This document shows, piece after piece, positions 62,810 through 64,000 of a DNA stretch of 64,000 nt. Each line of letters opens with the position of its first letter. The stretch's first letter is position 1. Position numbers and translations under genes: made by a program. This DNA comes from Pseudomonas sp. MF4836 (lineage in GTDB: Bacteria > Pseudomonadota > Gammaproteobacteria > Pseudomonadales > Pseudomonadaceae). A model generated the notes under the pieces. It was not told where the DNA came from. It did no database searches and saw only the letters and a program-made list of their open reading frames with translations. The stretch spans positions 186,001 through 250,000 of the forward strand of contig NZ_MVOL01000009.1 in the NCBI RefSeq assembly GCF_002018875.1, in the 5' to 3' direction.

Positions 62810-63002
62810 CTATGTTCATATCTAAAAATCTGATCGCTGGGTTATGCATCGTCTCTGCTCTTAGTGGTGCTGTTCTGTCCGAATTCATTGTTTCTATCCG
62901 CACCGATTGCGTGGCTACTGAGCGTTCGATGCGATCAGACACGGATAAAAAATTTGAAGCCCGGAAAAACAACTGGGGCCCGTCTGAGGATTTCTAACTA
63001 TG
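62762..63002 (+). repeat. 53-bp direct duplication of the trbJ tail and gene junction
   Basis: Bases 62762-62814 and 62950-63002 are near-identical copies 188 bp apart. Each includes the tail codons, TAA, the two-base spacer and the ATG of the following gene. The differences are mostly at third codon positions, so the duplication is not recent. Confidence 0.85.
62812..62997 (+). CDS. TrbK-like small membrane protein with a TrbJ-derived tail
   Basis: This 61-residue protein has one hydrophobic segment (LIAGLCIVSALSGAVLSEFI) and lies where trbK (entry exclusion) lies, between trbJ and trbL. Its last 16 residues (KFEARKNNWGPSEDF) copy the end of TrbJ. The entry-exclusion role is inferred from position and size. 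Confidence 0.65.
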   Translation: MFISKNLIAGLCIVSALSGAVLSEFIVSIRTDCVATERSMRSDTDKKFEARKNNWGPSEDF

Positions 63003-64000
63003 CAACAACGCTCAACATTTCTAGTACTCGTCAGTGCAACACTCTTGCTTTCGGCCGGTAGCGTGATGGCAGCAGGAGATGTAACTCAAAGCAATGAAAT
63101 GAACGGGCTTTTGCGGATGCTTTATCAAGCCGCAAGTGAATGGTCACCACGGCTACAAGGGTATGCACTCAAATTGCTGGCGTCTCTCGCTCTCATCCAA
63201 TTGGTGTGGACGTTCATGCCTTTAGTGATGAAACAAGCTGACTTAGGCGAAGTTGTCGGCGAGCTGATCCGCTTCTTCATGGTCATTGGTTTTTTTTACG
63301 CAGTCATTGAGCATTCCGTGCCATGGGCAACAGCCGTAGTGGACAGTTTTCGAGAAGCTGCGGGCACAGCTAGCGGTTTGGGTCGTGCGCTTCAGCCCGG
63401 TGATATGTTCGCGGTGGCCGTCAACTTTTCACGAACCATCGTGGAAGGAATTTCACTTTTTTCTCCGGGTAAAGCAGTCCTTATCGCGCTCGTTGGCTGT
63501 CTAGTTTTACTGTGCTTTGCCTTTATCGCGGCATTCATGTTTGTGACGCTTGTAGAGTCGTACGTCATCATCAATGCCTCCGTGCTGTTCTTCGGTTTCG
63601 GCGGTTCGCAATGGACTCGCGATTTTGCAATTGCACCACTCCGCTTCGTTGTTGCAGTAGGTGCCAAGCTGTTCGTCTTAACATTGATCGTAGGAATTAT
63701 TGTCACGTCGGCTAAGTCCTGGTTAGCGGCTTATACCAATGACGAAGCATCTCTGATGACGTTGGCAGGTTTGGCTCTGGTATGCGCCTACCTGACCAAG
63801 ACTATTCCCGAACTGATTGGCGGGATGATCAGCGGCACGTCAATGGGCGGAGGCTCGACCATTGGCGGAATGGCAGCGGCTGGCGCAGCCGGTGCTGCTG
63901 CCGCAGTCGCCACCATCGCCACGGCCGGCGCCGCTGCGCCCGCCGCCGCTGGTGCGCTTGGCGCTGCCGGTGGTGGTGCAAGTGCCGTAGGGGCGGCTGG
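63000..64000 (+). CDS. trbL: Conjugation protein TrbL (VirB6-like), 3' end outside window
   Basis: The frame opens at ATG 63000 and is open to the window end (333 codons). It has a signal or first membrane segment (LVLVSATLLLSAGSVMAAGD), then six to seven membrane helices (for example LIALVGCLVLLCFAFIAAFM) and the start of the typical Ala/Gly-rich TrbL tail (GAAGAAAAVATIATAGAAAP). It forms the inner-membrane channel of the mating apparatus. The start lies two bases after the previous stop. Confidence 0.88.
   Translation, partial: MQQRSTFLVLVSATLLLSAGSVMAAGDVTQSNEMNGLLRMLYQAASEWSPRLQGYALKLLASLALIQLVWTFMPLVMKQADLGEVVGELIRFFMVIGFFYAVIEHSVPWATAVVDSFREAAGTASGLGRALQPGDMFAVAVNFSRTIVEGISLFSPGKAVLIALVGCLVLLCFAFIAAFMFVTLVESYVIINASVLFFGFGGSQWTRDFAIAPLRFVVAVGAKLFVLTLIVGIIVTSAKSWLAAYTNDEASLMTLAGLALVCAYLTKTIPELIGGMISGTSMGGGSTIGGMAAAGAAGAAAAVATIATAGAAAPAAAGALGAAGGGASAVGAA

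Noticed and set aside
1..64000. CRISPR arrays, rRNA and complete insertion sequences
   Set aside because: No regularly spaced repeats, no rRNA-like stretches and no transposase with terminal inverted repeats were seen in the window.

Overview
The window is high-GC chromosomal DNA of a Pseudomonas, most likely of the P. fluorescens group. The evidence is codon use, a membrane PQQ glucose dehydrogenase, the asrA-type lon next to a chagasin-like inhibitor, a trehalose PTS operon, and REP elements typical of that group (a TGTAGCCGCTGCCG family and a GAGGGAGCTTGCTCCC family). From about 55.73 kb to the right end the DNA is visibly richer in A+T and carries conjugation genes. I read this as one end of an integrative and conjugative element (ICE) inserted at the 3' end of guaA.

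Layout. 1-8.7 kb: 3' part of an OpgC-like membrane gene, an amino-acid permease, an atypical class A penicillin-binding protein, a PadR/YqjI-like metal sensor with its YqjH-like ferric-chelate reductase behind an 18-bp palindrome, and two small genes. 8.8-18.4 kb: a ZnuD-type receptor behind a Zur-like box, a MocR regulator, BenE and OprB-like genes behind a 26-bp perfect palindrome, and gcd. 18.4-20.4 kb: a REP pair, a switch-like 5' leader ahead of a small DUF6124-like gene, and two lipoproteins. 20.4-25.9 kb: a hybrid sensor kinase divergent from a LuxR-type response regulator whose extra C-terminal domain also exists as a separate protein encoded immediately downstream, followed by five small unrecognised genes. 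25.9-32.9 kb: a minus-strand cluster of a cupredoxin-like protein, two paralogous GGDEF-degenerate/EAL proteins, a DUF3034 protein and a lipoprotein-type truncated haemoglobin. 33-40.6 kb: lon (asrA-like, with a sigma32-type promoter), icp, yhhN, cmoA, cmoB, a REP pair, tadA and a multicopper oxidase. 40.8-45.1 kb: AraC regulator, PotF-like binding protein, amidase and a small orphan gene. 45.1-53.6 kb: the TreR-controlled trehalose PTS operon (treB, treC, porin, EIIA-HPr-EI fusion, Cys-less EIIB-like protein). 53.6-55.7 kb: a toxin-antitoxin-like pair behind a palindromic operator, and a MetAP paralogue that has lost its metal ligands.

The ICE end (55.73-64 kb) starts at the last codons of guaA. 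It holds an antitoxin remnant, a probable defence operon (a 1074-residue STAND ATPase resembling the SAMD9 family plus a TOPRIM protein), a broken traJ-like gene, a candidate oriT, traK-like and traC-like genes, and trbJ, a trbK-like gene and trbL, which runs off the window.

The strongest candidates for undescribed biology are the switch-like leader at 18631-18835, the SAMD9-like ATPase/TOPRIM pair at 56089-60042, and the response-regulator operon at 22199-25918. No rRNA, tRNA or CRISPR array was seen.
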